Source: Verrucomicrobiota bacterium
Lineage (GTDB): Bacteria > Verrucomicrobiota > Verrucomicrobiia > Limisphaerales > PALSA-1396
DNA length: 64,000 nucleotides
Direction of reading: 5' to 3'
Assembly: GCA_016200005.1 (NCBI GenBank)
Contig: JACQFP010000069.1
Coordinates: forward strand, 24,533-88,532
This document shows, one piece after another, positions 33,867 through 44,425 of this stretch (position 1 is its first letter; the number at the start of each line of letters is the position of its first letter). The translations under genes were made by a program, and so were the position numbers. The notes beneath the pieces were generated by a model. The model worked only from the letters and a program-made list of their open reading frames with translations. It made no database searches and was not told the origin of the DNA.

Positions 33867-34016
33867 ATCCCAATCCTAAATCAAGCCGCTGACCTGCACA
33901 GATGCAGACCTCGAAATAAATAACCGGAACAGTTCCAAACATCACCGAAACTGTGCTGGCTCTCTTTCTCCCGAAGTGTCACTATCTGCCGAGCGGATAA
34001 CACGTATCATCGCCCT

Positions 34017-35468
34017 ATGGTTACAGAAAGTTTGTCTCCCAGCTTTTCCGCGTCGCATCGTTTGTACAAGCAGGTTGCCGAACGCATCGTTCAACTCATC
34101 GATCACGGCACATTGCGGCCGGGCGAACGCATTCCTTCCGTCCGCAAACTCAGCACGCAGCAGGACGTCAGCATCGCCACGGTCATGCAAGCCTATCGTC
34201 TGTTGGAAAGCCGCAGCGTGATCGAAGCGCGCCCTCAATCCGGTTATTACGTCCGCGCGCGGAGTTGGACACAACCCGCTGAGCCGGAGATGACCAAGCC
34301 AGCGCCCAGCCCGACCAAAATCCGCGGCAGCGAGTTGACCATGCAGGTCATTCAGGCCATCCGCGATCCAGCGTTGGTCCGGCTTGGAGCGACGCTGCCC
34401 GCTCCCGATTTATTTCCCAACAAGGAACTCAATCGCACGATGGCTTCCGTGGGCCGTCGTCATCCGACACTTGCCAACAGTTACGATCCGGCGCCCGGCA
34501 ATAGTGGATTACGCCTGCAAATCGCGCGTCGTGCGTTGGATGCGGGCTGCGCATTGTCGCCCGATGATCTGGTCATCACTTGTGGTGCGACGGAGGCGCT
34601 CAACCTCTGTTTGCGCGCCGTCGCCAAGCCCGGCGACACCATCGCCATCGAAACCCCGACGTTTTTCGGCATCTTGCAGATCATTGAATCCCTCGGCATG
34701 CGCGCCTGCGAAATCCCCACCTATCCGCGCGAAGGGGTTTGCCTCGATGAACTCGCAAAGCGACTCAAATGCTGCCGCGTCAAGGCCTGCGTGTTCACGC
34801 TCAACTTCAGCAACCCGCTCGGCAGTTGCATGCCGGATGAAAAGAAAAAGCAACTCGTCGAACTGCTGGCCGAACGCGAAATCCCGCTCATCGAAGACGA
34901 CATATACGGCAATCTCCCCTTCGCGCCGCTGCGTCCGAAAGTAGCGAAGGCGTTCGACAAGAAAGGACTCGTGCTGCTCTGCGATTCGTTCACGAAGACT
35001 CTTGCGCCGGGCTATCGCATCGGCTGGACCGCGCCGGGCCGCTTCAAAGCGCAGGTCGAATACTTGAAATTCGTGAGCACGAGCGCCACCGCTACGTTGC
35101 CGCAAATGGCCGTCGCTGATTTTCTGGCCAACGGCAGCTTCGATCATCACGTGCGCAAGATCCGCCGTTATTACGCCGAACAAACCCAGCGCATGACCGC
35201 GGCCATCAGCCGTTATTTTCCCGCCGGCACCAAAGTCACGCGCCCGACGGGCGGACTGGTGTTGTGGTTGGAACTGCCGCCGGCCATCAACTCAATGGAA
35301 CTGTATCGCCAGGCGCTGCGGGAAAAAATCAGTATCGCTCCCGGCCCGATGTTTTCGCCGAAACAAAAATATCAAAATTTCATCCGGTTGAGTTGCGGCA
35401 ATCCGTGGTCGGAAAAAATCGAACAAGCCATGGTCAAGCTGGGCCAGATGATGGCGCGGAGGATGTGA
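34017..35468 (+). CDS. MocR-type regulator: GntR HTH fused to PLP aminotransferase domain
   Basis: Protein of 483 residues. A winged-helix GntR domain occupies about 1-80 (LYKQVAERIVQLIDHGTLRP, RIPSVRKLSTQQDVSIATV), followed by a fold-type I aminotransferase domain. The PLP-binding lysine is in SFTKTLAPGYRIGW, and ITCGATEALNLCLRA and FTLNFSNPLG are typical. MocR/PdxR members sense PLP or an amine and control vitamin B6 or amino-acid genes. The adjacent target could be the P450 gene 63 bp downstream on the same strand, or the divergent hypothetical gene (inference). Confidence 0.9.
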   Translation: MVTESLSPSFSASHRLYKQVAERIVQLIDHGTLRPGERIPSVRKLSTQQDVSIATVMQAYRLLESRSVIEARPQSGYYVRARSWTQPAEPEMTKPAPSPTKIRGSELTMQVIQAIRDPALVRLGATLPAPDLFPNKELNRTMASVGRRHPTLANSYDPAPGNSGLRLQIARRALDAGCALSPDDLVITCGATEALNLCLRAVAKPGDTIAIETPTFFGILQIIESLGMRACEIPTYPREGVCLDELAKRLKCCRVKACVFTLNFSNPLGSCMPDEKKKQLVELLAEREIPLIEDDIYGNLPFAPLRPKVAKAFDKKGLVLLCDSFTKTLAPGYRIGWTAPGRFKAQVEYLKFVSTSATATLPQMAVADFLANGSFDHHVRKIRRYYAEQTQRMTAAISRYFPAGTKVTRPTGGLVLWLELPPAINSMELYRQALREKISIAPGPMFSPKQKYQNFIRLSCGNPWSEKIEQAMVKLGQMMARRM

Positions 35469-35531
35469 TGGGCAACTGTCGAAGAATTCTAATTTCTTGC
35501 CAACTTCGTCTCATCAGTCAATCTATTGACG

Positions 35532-36917
35532 ATGACCGTGGCCGCTTCACCATCTCGTCCCAAAGGCTGGTTTTGGTTGGGCAACATGCCAGATTTTCGG
35601 CGCGATCCGCTCGAATTCCTTGAACGTTGCGCGCGTGATCATGGCGATTTCGTTCCGCTGCGCTTCGTCAATCGGCGGGTCTGTTTGGTGAACGCGCCGG
35701 AGGACATCGAGTATGTGCTGGCGACCAACAGCCGCAACTTCCGCAAGACCCTCGGCTACCGCACACCGTTCATGCGGCGGCTCTTCGGCGAGGGATTGTT
35801 GACGAGTGAAGGCGACTTCTGGCTGCGTCAACGGCGTTTGGCACAGCCAGCATTTCACCGGGAACGAATCGCGACTTACGCCAATATCATCGTCGAGTTT
35901 GCAGAGCGGATGCTGGCGGCGTGGAAGCCGGACGAAACCCGCGAGATTCATCGCGACATGATGCGGATCACAACCGAGGTGGTTGTCAAAACCCTGTTCA
36001 ATTCCACCGTGACCCGCGCAGTTGAAGAAATCAGCGACACGACCGCGGTGCTGGAACAGTTCACCACGCAATGGAGTGTCTGGCGATTTCTCGGCAGCTA
36101 CCTGCCGACGCCGAACGCGCGACGTTTTGAAGGAGTCGTGCGTCGCCTCGATGAATTTATTTACGGCCTCATTGCGGAACGGCGCGCCAGCGGCAAGGAC
36201 GCGGGCGATCTGCTGTCGATGCTCCTGATGGCGCAGGACGACGACGGAAATCGGATGAGCGATCGGCAGGTCCGCGATGAACTCACGACGTTCATGGTGG
36301 CCGGCCTGGACACGACGGCGCTCGCGTTGTCGTGGGCGTTTTATCTTCTATCCAAGAATCCGCAAGCCGACGACGAACTGGCGGTGGAACTGGATGCCGT
36401 GCTCGGCGGACGCGCGCCGCGCTTTGCCGACCTGCCGCAATTGCGTTACGCCGAAAAAGTGGTGAAGGAGTCGATGCGATTATTTCCGCCAGCGTGGGTG
36501 ATCGGACGTGAGGCGATCAACGATTGCGAAATCAGCGGTCATCGGATCGCAGCCGGCACATCGCTGATCATCAGTCAGTGGTTGAAACACCGTGACGCGC
36601 GTTATTTTGAGAATCCCGAAACGTTTCGACCGGAACGCTGGAGTGACGAATTCGTCAAACAGTTGCCCAAGTACGCTTACTTCCCGTTCGGCGGCGGACC
36701 ACGCATTTGCATCGGCAATTCATTCGCCATGATGGAAGCAACGTTGGTGTTGGCAACCGTGCGGCAAAAATTCCGGCTGACTTCATCGCCGGGCTACGCC
36801 GTGACACCCTGGCCGACGATTACGTTGCAACCGAAGGAGGGAATTTATTTGAAGGTCGAGAGCCGCGAGAATAAACCACAAAAGTCGAAGAAAGACGCAG
36901 CCAAGTGCGTGGTTTGA
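35532..36917 (+). CDS. Cytochrome P450
   Basis: P450 monooxygenase of 461 residues, soluble, without a membrane anchor. The I-helix motif is MVAGLDTTALALSW, the K-helix is KESMRLFPP (ExxR), the meander has ETFRPERW, and the haem loop is FPFGGGPRICIGNSFA with the proximal Cys. FPPAWVIGREA suggests the CYP102/CYP4-like clade, so a fatty-acid or lipophilic substrate is likely. No ferredoxin or reductase gene is next to it. I chose the ATG at 35532; a TTG two codons earlier is in frame. The C-terminal Lys-rich tail lies beyond the normal fold. Confidence 0.92.
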   Translation: MTVAASPSRPKGWFWLGNMPDFRRDPLEFLERCARDHGDFVPLRFVNRRVCLVNAPEDIEYVLATNSRNFRKTLGYRTPFMRRLFGEGLLTSEGDFWLRQRRLAQPAFHRERIATYANIIVEFAERMLAAWKPDETREIHRDMMRITTEVVVKTLFNSTVTRAVEEISDTTAVLEQFTTQWSVWRFLGSYLPTPNARRFEGVVRRLDEFIYGLIAERRASGKDAGDLLSMLLMAQDDDGNRMSDRQVRDELTTFMVAGLDTTALALSWAFYLLSKNPQADDELAVELDAVLGGRAPRFADLPQLRYAEKVVKESMRLFPPAWVIGREAINDCEISGHRIAAGTSLIISQWLKHRDARYFENPETFRPERWSDEFVKQLPKYAYFPFGGGPRICIGNSFAMMEATLVLATVRQKFRLTSSPGYAVTPWPTITLQPKEGIYLKVESRENKPQKSKKDAAKCVV

Positions 36918-36988
36918 ACTTCAGAATGCCGATCCGACCTGATGCAGTCGGAGTTGGGAGCGAGCGCGCTCATCGCACCTGAATCGTT

Positions 36989-38035
36989 CTAACGAGCCGT
37001 CGTCAGTTCTTTAAGCTTCGCGTAAACGACCGGGTCGTCTGCCGCGCCTTGAAAGGAGAATGGAAAAGTTTGATTCACCTTGAGCAGCATCAAACCCCAG
37101 GACGCGCCGTTGGCGATGGACAACTCGGCGGCTTGCGCAGCGATTATGCCGACTTTGTCGTCCTCGTTGCAAACAATCGGCTTCTTGAATTTTTTCAAAG
37201 CCGCGATCCGTTCCGGAATAGTCTTGAGCGAAACGCCGTTAAAGTGAATCAACAAAAAGTCGCTCGCCTGCGCGACACTGTCGGGCAAACGACCATCGCC
37301 AATTCCGCTGGTGGAGACGAGCAATTCAGGCGCCGTCCGTTTGGCGAGACGCATCAACTCCACTTCGCCTTCAGGCGTTTTCAGGAGCCGATGGTCGAAT
37401 CCTTTGTGCGGAAATTCATTGACGATTTCCAGACCGACGTTCGACAATTTACGTTTCTTGATCCAGTTCACGACGTTGACCACGCCCGCTCGCACGGCTT
37501 CCTCGTTCTTTAGGATTTGGTCCTGCCGCTGATAGTAACAACCGAGGATCACCACGACGCCGTTGCGATCACACGTTTCAATAACGCGGCGCACGCGCTG
37601 CAAATATGAAGCGCGCAGCGAGCCATCCAAATTGAACGCCGAGTTCACCGCGCCTTCGTAACCCGGCGTGCCGCCTTGCAGACAAATCGTGAACGCGCGA
37701 ACGCCATGCGCCGCGTAGTCAGGGATGTGAGCGATGAATCTGTCGGTGTTGGCTTCGGAGTCGAAGTCCGGCCGCTTGCGATCCTCGAACACCGCGTTGA
37801 CCATGCGGACATTCATGAGCAGTCCTTCGGCTTTCGCGCCGCGATAAGTCACTTCGCCGTTGATATGCCACTGGCCATTGGTGATTGAAACCCGTGTGCG
37901 CGGTGTGAATTCAGGACGCTTGGATGCCGCACCTTCACCAAACAACTGGAAAGCCAAAGGCAGCAGCGTGAGAAAAACAAATGCGGTTACAGCGCGCTTT
38001 TTGTTCAACTCTGACAGTACAACCTTTTGTCTCAT
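36989..38035 (-). CDS. Secreted GH5-like glycoside hydrolase
   Basis: TIM-barrel hydrolase-like protein of 348 residues. A signal segment (about 13-35, AVTAFVFLTLLPLAFQLF) precedes the catalytic barrel. VGLEIVNEF holds the Asn-Glu pair typical of the GH5/clan A acid/base, and KPIVCNEDDK could supply the nucleophile Glu. ILGCYYQRQDQ and the ending resemble cellulase-family proteins of Verrucomicrobia. It follows the sulfatase gene on the same strand (83 bp), so both may act on one sulfated glycan. The ATG at 38035 lies inside a 46-bp palindrome, so translation might start at TTG 37999-37997 or nearby instead. Confidence 0.75.
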   Translation of the reverse strand: MRQKVVLSELNKKRAVTAFVFLTLLPLAFQLFGEGAASKRPEFTPRTRVSITNGQWHINGEVTYRGAKAEGLLMNVRMVNAVFEDRKRPDFDSEANTDRFIAHIPDYAAHGVRAFTICLQGGTPGYEGAVNSAFNLDGSLRASYLQRVRRVIETCDRNGVVVILGCYYQRQDQILKNEEAVRAGVVNVVNWIKKRKLSNVGLEIVNEFPHKGFDHRLLKTPEGEVELMRLAKRTAPELLVSTSGIGDGRLPDSVAQASDFLLIHFNGVSLKTIPERIAALKKFKKPIVCNEDDKVGIIAAQAAELSIANGASWGLMLLKVNQTFPFSFQGAADDPVVYAKLKELTTAR

Positions 38036-38058
38036 ATGAGAGAAAAGGTTGTACTGTC
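38013..38058. repeat. 46-bp near-perfect palindrome overlapping a start codon
   Basis: Two 21-bp arms (38013-38033 and 38038-38058) are reverse complements with one mismatch and flank ATAT. The outer part of each arm is GACAGTACAACCTTTT and its complement. It covers the ATG assigned to the GH5-like gene and ends 60 bp from the sulfatase stop. It could be a mobile palindromic unit, an operator or a hairpin that hides the start site. Confidence 0.85.
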
Positions 38059-38118
38059 GTTGACACCGACGGATGAGCAATGAACCTGCCAGGCGACACC
38101 TTTGCCGTCGCGCGTGTT

Positions 38119-39399
38119 TCATGGCGTGTGTTTTGCAGTCCACCATTTGTCCAAGACCGTGCGGAGATGCAGAACACGCGTTGATTCCTGCAGCACTAGA
38201 TTCCGTTCTTCCTCAGGATCGTTCGCCAGATTGTAAAGCTCCGGCCCGACGTTTTTATCGGTGAAGGTGATCAGCTTCCAATCGCCTTCCCGCACCCAAA
38301 GATGCGTCAAGTTCAACGACGGCTTGTTGATGTCCACGGCGGTGTGCAGATAAATTTCGCCGAACACCGCGTTGCGTTTGAGTTTGGATTTCCCGGCGGC
38401 TACGTCGAGCAGGTTCAGACCCGGCATCGCTTTGGGCGGTTTCATTCCGCAAGCAGTGAGCATCGTCGGCGCGAGATCGATCGTCGAAACCAGATCGTTG
38501 TAGCGACCGGCCTTGGTGTGACCGGGCCAACGAAGCATCACGGGCGTGCGCACTCCGCCGTCGTACGGCGACAACTTGCTCTTCGGGGCGAACGAACCGC
38601 GCGTGGTGCGGACGCCGCCCGTTTCCTGAATCCAACCATTGTCCACGACGAACACCACCAGAGTATTTTCGCGCAATCCTTTCTTGTCGATATAATCGAG
38701 CAACTCGCCGCAGGTTTCGTCGAACCACTCACACATCGCCCAGTAGCGGGCGACTTTATCGTTGCGTCCTTCGACGAGATATTTCTTGAGAATTCGTTCC
38801 GGCGGGTTGTGGGGTTCGTGCGGCATCATCGGGGCATACCAGAGAAAGAACGGTTTGCCCCGCGCTGTTTCAACGAAATCGTAAATTGGTCGCAGGGTTT
38901 CTCGCCCGATTTTCAAACCCGCGTCGCCGTGACGACCCTTCTCCGTCATGCCTTCGGTGAAACCGCCGTTCGAGTAATGGCCCTCCCAGAATTTTCCCGT
39001 CTGCAAACTGCGATAGCCGGCTTGCTGGAGCAATCGCGGCACGGTTGGCGCATTCTTAATGAACGGATGCATCGAGGTGCGATCAACGCCATCCGGCGGA
39101 TCGTTGCAACAAATCTTATGCTGGCTGGCGTAAAGACCGGTCAGCAACGTCGCGAGACTGGCGCGGCAGAGCGACGTGGGCACGTAACCGTTCGGAAACA
39201 CCGCGCTGTCGGTGGCGAGCTTGTCCAGATGCGGCGTCTTGATGACGGGATGCTCCATGAAGCCGAAGTCTGTCCAGCCTTGATCGTCAGAGATGATCAT
39301 CACGACGTTGGGTTTGGTTTGTGTTGCGGAAGTCGCAGTGGCGTTGACCACCAGACCCAATCCGGCAATCAAAACGAGGATGAGCAAGCGTTTGTTCAT
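38119..39399 (-). CDS. Exported sulfatase (family S1) with variant active-site motif
   Basis: Arylsulfatase-family protein of 426 residues with a signal peptide (about 1-25). NVVMIISDDQGW gives the metal-binding Asp pair, and VVFVVDNGW with the following GGVRTTRG fits the second metal site. The formylglycine position is Cys78 in SLCRASLATLLTG. The usual CxPSR core is replaced by C-R-A-S-L, so the Arg sits at +1 and not +4. Such variants occur in planctomycete/verrucomicrobial sulfatases; whether the maturation enzyme accepts them is uncertain. It probably removes sulfate from a glycan, with the GH5-like gene as partner. Confidence 0.9.
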   Translation of the reverse strand: MNKRLLILVLIAGLGLVVNATATSATQTKPNVVMIISDDQGWTDFGFMEHPVIKTPHLDKLATDSAVFPNGYVPTSLCRASLATLLTGLYASQHKICCNDPPDGVDRTSMHPFIKNAPTVPRLLQQAGYRSLQTGKFWEGHYSNGGFTEGMTEKGRHGDAGLKIGRETLRPIYDFVETARGKPFFLWYAPMMPHEPHNPPERILKKYLVEGRNDKVARYWAMCEWFDETCGELLDYIDKKGLRENTLVVFVVDNGWIQETGGVRTTRGSFAPKSKLSPYDGGVRTPVMLRWPGHTKAGRYNDLVSTIDLAPTMLTACGMKPPKAMPGLNLLDVAAGKSKLKRNAVFGEIYLHTAVDINKPSLNLTHLWVREGDWKLITFTDKNVGPELYNLANDPEEERNLVLQESTRVLHLRTVLDKWWTAKHTP

Positions 39400-39523
39400 G
39401 GATGGCTTTGTTTGTTGAACACGATGGCAACTTTCTCATCCAAATCAATCCGCGTGTTTGGAAGAATTGCGCTTGCTACTTCGCTCCCAAGACGATTTGT
39501 TTTCCGCTCGTTGCTCAAACCCG

Positions 39524-40405
39524 ATGAAACCGGCGCATCTAATCCTCCTGGCGGTCTTGAATCTTTTTTGGGCGGCTTCCTATTCGACCTTCAAGGTGCT
39601 GACGCCGTATCTGGATTCGGGCGAAGTGGTGACGCTTCGGTTCTGCCTGGCCGCAATCGTCCTGGTGATCCTGTGGCCTTGGCTACCGGGAAAAATTCCG
39701 CGCGGGTTCGATCTGGTGAAAGCGAGCGCCATGGGGATCATCGTCTTTGTGCTCGCGCCGCGGTTGCAGGTCGCGGGCGTTCGCCAAGGTCAGGCCAGCG
39801 ATTGTTCGGTGCTGATTGCCTTGGAGCCGTTGATTACCTCCATCGCGGCGGCGATTTTTTTGCGAGAGCACATTGGTCGTCGACGCTGGGTGGGGTTCAG
39901 TTTCGGCTTGTTGGGGGTGGTGCTGCTGGCGCAGGTTTGGCGGGCGGATTTCAAGTTGCCTGGTTTGACGGCCGATTTGCTTTTCATCGCGTCGTTTGTT
40001 TGCGAAACCACTTACTCGGTCATGGGCAAACCGTTGATCGCGCGCGCCGGGTTTATGAAAGTCTTGGGTGTCGCGATCGTGAGCGGAGCGGTAGTCAACT
40101 TGTTGCTGGACGGTCACGGTACGATTTTGGCGGCGCGGACGATGCCGGTGAGCGCGTGGGTGATCATGGGCTTTTTGTCGCTCATCTGCACGCTGGTCGG
40201 TTACAGCGTCTGGTTTGTGGTCATTCGTGAAACGGAAGTGAACGTGACGGCGCTGACGATTTTCATCCAGCCTGTGGTGGGCATCGCGGTGGCGGGACTT
40301 TGGCTCGGCGAACCGCTGCATCGCGGACAATTCTGGGGCAGCGTGGCGATTGTGACTGGCCTAGTGATTGGATTATCGAGGCAAGTTAAGACCGAGACGA
40401 TGTAG
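39524..40405 (+). CDS. EamA-family (DMT) transporter
   Basis: Inner-membrane transporter of 293 residues with about ten hydrophobic helices in two halves, as in the drug/metabolite transporter family. The start MKPAHLILLAVLNLFWAASY, the central SDCSVLIALEPLITSIAAAI and the C-terminal FIQPVVGIAVAGLWLGEPL are typical EamA segments. Substrate unknown; relatives export amino acids, nucleosides or small metabolites. It is divergent from the sulfatase gene. ATG chosen to begin directly before the first helix. Confidence 0.9.
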   Translation: MKPAHLILLAVLNLFWAASYSTFKVLTPYLDSGEVVTLRFCLAAIVLVILWPWLPGKIPRGFDLVKASAMGIIVFVLAPRLQVAGVRQGQASDCSVLIALEPLITSIAAAIFLREHIGRRRWVGFSFGLLGVVLLAQVWRADFKLPGLTADLLFIASFVCETTYSVMGKPLIARAGFMKVLGVAIVSGAVVNLLLDGHGTILAARTMPVSAWVIMGFLSLICTLVGYSVWFVVIRETEVNVTALTIFIQPVVGIAVAGLWLGEPLHRGQFWGSVAIVTGLVIGLSRQVKTETM

Positions 40406-40552
40406 AAAGGCACGGTCCGGGCAAGGCTCACACAATTTCCAAGCGAAGTGGTGTCCGAATGGGATAAGGACTCATGGGGAGGGGTGGCCGCAGGGCCGGG
40501 TCAGGAGCGGTTGATTCCTTTTCCCAGAGAAATGGTGTGGCAATCACTCTGG

Positions 40553-42796
40553 TCAGACGTTTTTGGCCGCCAAGTCGGGTGAGGCATTGTCCTGCAGCAC
40601 GTCGGTGACGATTTTCCTTATCCTGGCCAGCTTGAAGGGTTTGGTGAGGTACGGGTTGCCGGTGGACCGCAGGAAGGCTTGCGTCTCTTCGTTCACGACA
40701 TCGCCCGTCAGAAAAATGATGCGCCGCGCCAGATGCGGCTTTTTCTTCTTCGCCAGTTCGTAGAACTGCTGGCCATTCAGTCCCGGCATGCGGAAATCCG
40801 AAATGATCAGGTCAAAATTCCGCTTGCCGAGCAGTTCGAGGGCATGGGCGGGAGCATGGCTCAAGGTGGGGTTGTGACCGAGCAGGCTCAACATCTCGCC
40901 CAGCATTTCCGCGATGGACGGTTCATCGTCCAGCACCAGAATATCGCCTGCCCGGGCCGGCGGCGTGTCGGCCTGGGCGGAGAGAAAGGTTGTGTCGGAC
41001 GAAGCGGAGCTCGGGAAGGGTTCCGTCACCACGGGGAATTCGAGAAGAAAAGCGGCGCCGCCGAGGGAGGAGGGTTGATAGAAGATGCGGCCGTTGTGCT
41101 CGGTCATGATGCCGTGCGCTATGGAAAGTCCCAGCCCGGTGCCGGTGCCGACTTCCTTGGTGGTGAAAAACGGCTCGAAGATTTTCGTCTCCAATTCCGG
41201 CGGCACACCGGGGCCATTGTCTTCCACCAGGATTTGTATCAATTCCCCGTTGCGCTGAGTTCGAATCTTCAGGCAACCCGGTCGGGATGAGTCGACCATG
41301 GCCTGCAGCGCGTTGTTCATTAGATTGATGAGCAACTGCTGGATCTGGTCGGCGTTGGCGGCGGTGGGTGGCAGGTGGGGGTCCAGTTCGAGGTGCAATT
41401 CGGTTTTCGCGACCAACAGTTCGATTTTGCGCAACTCGACGACACGTTGGATCAACTCATTAAGATTGACCAGGTCGCGCCGCGCGGGTTGCTCGCGGGC
41501 CAGCGACAGAAAATTCATCACCAGTTTGGCGGCGCGATTACTCTCGCGCACCACTTTCCCCAGGTCAGTGCGCGTTTGCGGACTCAACTGGTGGTGGTCG
41601 AGAATCAATTCGAGATAGCCTTTGATGACCGCGAGCGGATTGTTCAATTCATGGGCGATGCCGGAAATCATCTGGCCGAGAGCCGCCAGCTTTTCGGACT
41701 GGCGCAATTGCTGTTCCAGACGGGCGCGCTCCGTCAACTCGCGCAATAAAAACTGGTAGGCGGGCTGGCCGTCAAAATCCAGCGGGGCGGCGTCCACCTC
41801 GAACGGTTTAACCTCGCCGTTTTTCCTCACCAACATCAACGGCTGTTGGCGGCGAATCAAATCAAACCAGTCGGCTCCGGTGTAGGGCTTCGAGCAGGTG
41901 CCGCCCCGCAATTGACAAAACGAGGTCAGGGCATGCCGCGCGGCTTCGGTGTGACTGACTCCCAACACGCGTTCCGCGGCGCGGTTGACTTCAAGGATGA
42001 GCAGATTTTCCGTATTGGTGATCACAATCGCATCACCGGACTGGTCGAACAGACTACGGTAGCGTTCCTGCGTCAAAAAGACTTTCGTCTGCAAGGCGTC
42101 CCGCTCGATCTTGCGCGAATGAACCTGGTGCAAAGTCAGTTGATGAGTGTGCCGGACCTCCTCTAAAACGAGGACGATCATGCTGACCGCCAGCAACAAC
42201 TGGAGCGCGGCGGAGATGAACAACGCCATGCTGACCAGGTCCTCGGTGTGTTCCATCAGCGGGTAGCTGATCATGTAAACGCCCCAGAGAAAAAAACCGA
42301 GCGCCAGCAATGTGGCGCCGATGAATTCGCGCTTCCGGCGGTAATTGAGGAAACACCACGAGATCAAAATGCTGCTGACTCCGATCAATCCAAAAGTCGC
42401 CAGCTCGACCCACAGCGGATCGTCCAGGTGGTAGGAGCCGAGATAACTGCACGTCAGCAGGAATCCCATGAAAAAAACCAGCAGCCGCTGGCGGACGCGC
42501 CGGCCGAGAAACCGCAATCCACCCCAAAGCAGGAACACCGCGGACACGCCCACGCACCATTGCTGCACCATCAACAAGAACGGGGGGCGTTGTGCTCCAT
42601 GAAAGCCAAAGCGAAGAGTGATCCACAGCGCGTAAAACAGCCAGGCCGTGGCCCAGATGGTGAAATATCGGCGTTTGGTGTAACGGTTGAGGTAATAGAA
42701 CAGGGCCACCAATACCCAAACACTGAGCAAAGAAACCAGCAGCCCCGCCTTCAAGTGTTCGCGGCTGAAATAAAGGTCAAAACCAAATTGGTTCAT
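40553..42796 (-). CDS. Hybrid sensor histidine kinase/response regulator
   Basis: Membrane-bound hybrid kinase of 747 residues. About seven hydrophobic helices over residues 15-210 form the sensor part. A PAS domain follows (245-355), then HisKA with phospho-His382 ([18 protein letters not shown]) and HATPase (VEDNGPG, N-box [20 protein letters not shown]). A C-terminal receiver (617-735) has D623/D624, D667 (IISDFRMPG) and Lys in YLTKPF. All catalytic residues are present. There is no partner regulator or target gene beside it, so its signal and output are unknown. Confidence 0.93.
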   Translation of the reverse strand: MNQFGFDLYFSREHLKAGLLVSLLSVWVLVALFYYLNRYTKRRYFTIWATAWLFYALWITLRFGFHGAQRPPFLLMVQQWCVGVSAVFLLWGGLRFLGRRVRQRLLVFFMGFLLTCSYLGSYHLDDPLWVELATFGLIGVSSILISWCFLNYRRKREFIGATLLALGFFLWGVYMISYPLMEHTEDLVSMALFISAALQLLLAVSMIVLVLEEVRHTHQLTLHQVHSRKIERDALQTKVFLTQERYRSLFDQSGDAIVITNTENLLILEVNRAAERVLGVSHTEAARHALTSFCQLRGGTCSKPYTGADWFDLIRRQQPLMLVRKNGEVKPFEVDAAPLDFDGQPAYQFLLRELTERARLEQQLRQSEKLAALGQMISGIAHELNNPLAVIKGYLELILDHHQLSPQTRTDLGKVVRESNRAAKLVMNFLSLAREQPARRDLVNLNELIQRVVELRKIELLVAKTELHLELDPHLPPTAANADQIQQLLINLMNNALQAMVDSSRPGCLKIRTQRNGELIQILVEDNGPGVPPELETKIFEPFFTTKEVGTGTGLGLSIAHGIMTEHNGRIFYQPSSLGGAAFLLEFPVVTEPFPSSASSDTTFLSAQADTPPARAGDILVLDDEPSIAEMLGEMLSLLGHNPTLSHAPAHALELLGKRNFDLIISDFRMPGLNGQQFYELAKKKKPHLARRIIFLTGDVVNEETQAFLRSTGNPYLTKPFKLARIRKIVTDVLQDNASPDLAAKNV

Positions 42797-42966
42797 TCAA
42801 CTGATCCTGGGATGCAATTACTCCGCGGGCGGGCGCGACGCAATCACGAAAGAGAGCAAGGGCCAAGGAATGTTGATGTTCCAAGCCGGCTGCTCAATCC
42901 CGACCGGCGTCCGGAACCTGCCGCTGGCTAGTCCCCGCGACCACAGCGGGTGGCCACGATTATTGG

Positions 42967-44349
42967 TTACGCCTTCTCTTCGATCAATTCGCGCCGGGCA
43001 CCGCTCAACAGTTGTTCGATAAAGTTGGTGGAGTAAACACCGCGCCGGAAATTCGGGTCTTGAAGAATTGCCTGTTGGAAGGAGATCGTCGTCTTCACCC
43101 CGGTCAGCATGTATTCACTGAGGGCGCGACTCATCTTGTCCATCGCCTCGCGCCGATCTTTGCCGTAGGTGATGAGCTTGCTGATCATCGAGTCGTAATG
43201 GGACGGGACGGTGTAGCCGGCGTAGGCGTGACTGTCCACCCGCACGCCGCGCCCGCCGGGGGAATAATACATTTCGATTCGTCCGGGGCTGGGACGGAAA
43301 TCATCAAACGGGTCCTCGGCATTGATGCGGCATTCGATGGCGTGACCTTTGAATTGGATGTCGCTCTGGGAATGGCGCAACGGTTCCCCCATGGCAATCA
43401 TGATCTGATAGCGGACCAGATCGATGCCGGTCACTTCCTCGGTGATGGGATGCTCCACCTGGATGCGTTTGTTGACTTCGAGAAAGTAATAATTACCCCG
43501 ATCATCCACGATGAATTCGACCGTGCCGGCATTGGTGTAATGCGCCAGCTCGGCAATGCGCACTGCCGCTTTGCCGATCTTGTCCCTCAACTTGCGATGT
43601 CTGCCCTCGATCAACGGGGAGGGCGTCTCTTCAATCAACTTTTGGTTGCGTCGTTGAACTGAACAATCGCGCTCGCCGAGGTGAATGATGTGACCTTTAT
43701 GGTCGCCCAGGATTTGAAACTCGATATGGTGCGGGTTCTCAATCAACTTCTCGATATAGACACCCGAATTGCCAAAGGCTTTATCCGCCTCGGTGCGGGC
43801 GGTGTGAAAGCCTTTGACCAGTGAAATGTCATTGTGCGCTGGCCTCATCCCGCGTCCGCCGCCACCGGCCACCGCCTTGATCATGACCGGATAACCAATC
43901 CGTTTGGCCGTCACGAGCGCGTCCTGCTCATTATCCACCAAACCATCCGAGCCGGGAGGCACCGGCACACCAGCCTTTTTGGCCAGCGCACGGCTCACCG
44001 CCTTGTCTTCCAAAGCGTTCATCGCCCGGGAGCTCGGGCCGATAAAGCGGATGTTACAACTCTCACAAACATCCGCAAAGTGGGCGTTTTCAGAAAGAAA
44101 CCCGTACCCCGGATGAATCGCGTCCACGTCGGCGATCTCTGCCGCGCTAATGATGCGGTCGATCCGCAGATAACTCTCGCTGCTGGCCGCCTTGCCGATG
44201 CAGATGGCTTCGTCGGCCATTTGTGCGTGCATGGAGTTGGCGTCAGCTTCCGAATAAACGGCCACCGTGCGGATGTTAAGCTCTTTGCACGCGCGAATGA
44301 TTCGAACGGCGATCTCTCCTCGATTGGCTATCAAAACTTTCTCAAACAT
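42967..44349 (-). CDS. accC: Acetyl-CoA carboxylase, biotin carboxylase subunit
   Basis: Biotin carboxylase of 460 residues, normal length. It carboxylates biotin on AccB with bicarbonate and ATP, the first step of fatty-acid synthesis. Seen are [31 protein letters not shown], the ATP-grasp glycine loop [41 protein letters not shown] and [14 protein letters not shown]. It sits downstream of aroQ and accB on the same strand, a common bacterial arrangement. The AccA/AccD carboxyltransferase genes are elsewhere. Confidence 0.97.
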   Translation of the reverse strand: MFEKVLIANRGEIAVRIIRACKELNIRTVAVYSEADANSMHAQMADEAICIGKAASSESYLRIDRIISAAEIADVDAIHPGYGFLSENAHFADVCESCNIRFIGPSSRAMNALEDKAVSRALAKKAGVPVPPGSDGLVDNEQDALVTAKRIGYPVMIKAVAGGGGRGMRPAHNDISLVKGFHTARTEADKAFGNSGVYIEKLIENPHHIEFQILGDHKGHIIHLGERDCSVQRRNQKLIEETPSPLIEGRHRKLRDKIGKAAVRIAELAHYTNAGTVEFIVDDRGNYYFLEVNKRIQVEHPITEEVTGIDLVRYQIMIAMGEPLRHSQSDIQFKGHAIECRINAEDPFDDFRPSPGRIEMYYSPGGRGVRVDSHAYAGYTVPSHYDSMISKLITYGKDRREAMDKMSRALSEYMLTGVKTTISFQQAILQDPNFRRGVYSTNFIEQLLSGARRELIEEKA

Positions 44350-44425
44350 GTGGTTTAGAGCGGAAGCGTTAGACTTAGCCAGTCAGTCTGGCTTGGATCA
44401 ACAAAGCGACACATTCATTAACTCG

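Noticed and set aside
38302..40230. Long open frame of 642 codons on the plus strand
   Set aside because: It runs antisense through the sulfatase gene and out of frame into the DMT transporter. It has no family motif, and both overlapped genes are strongly supported.
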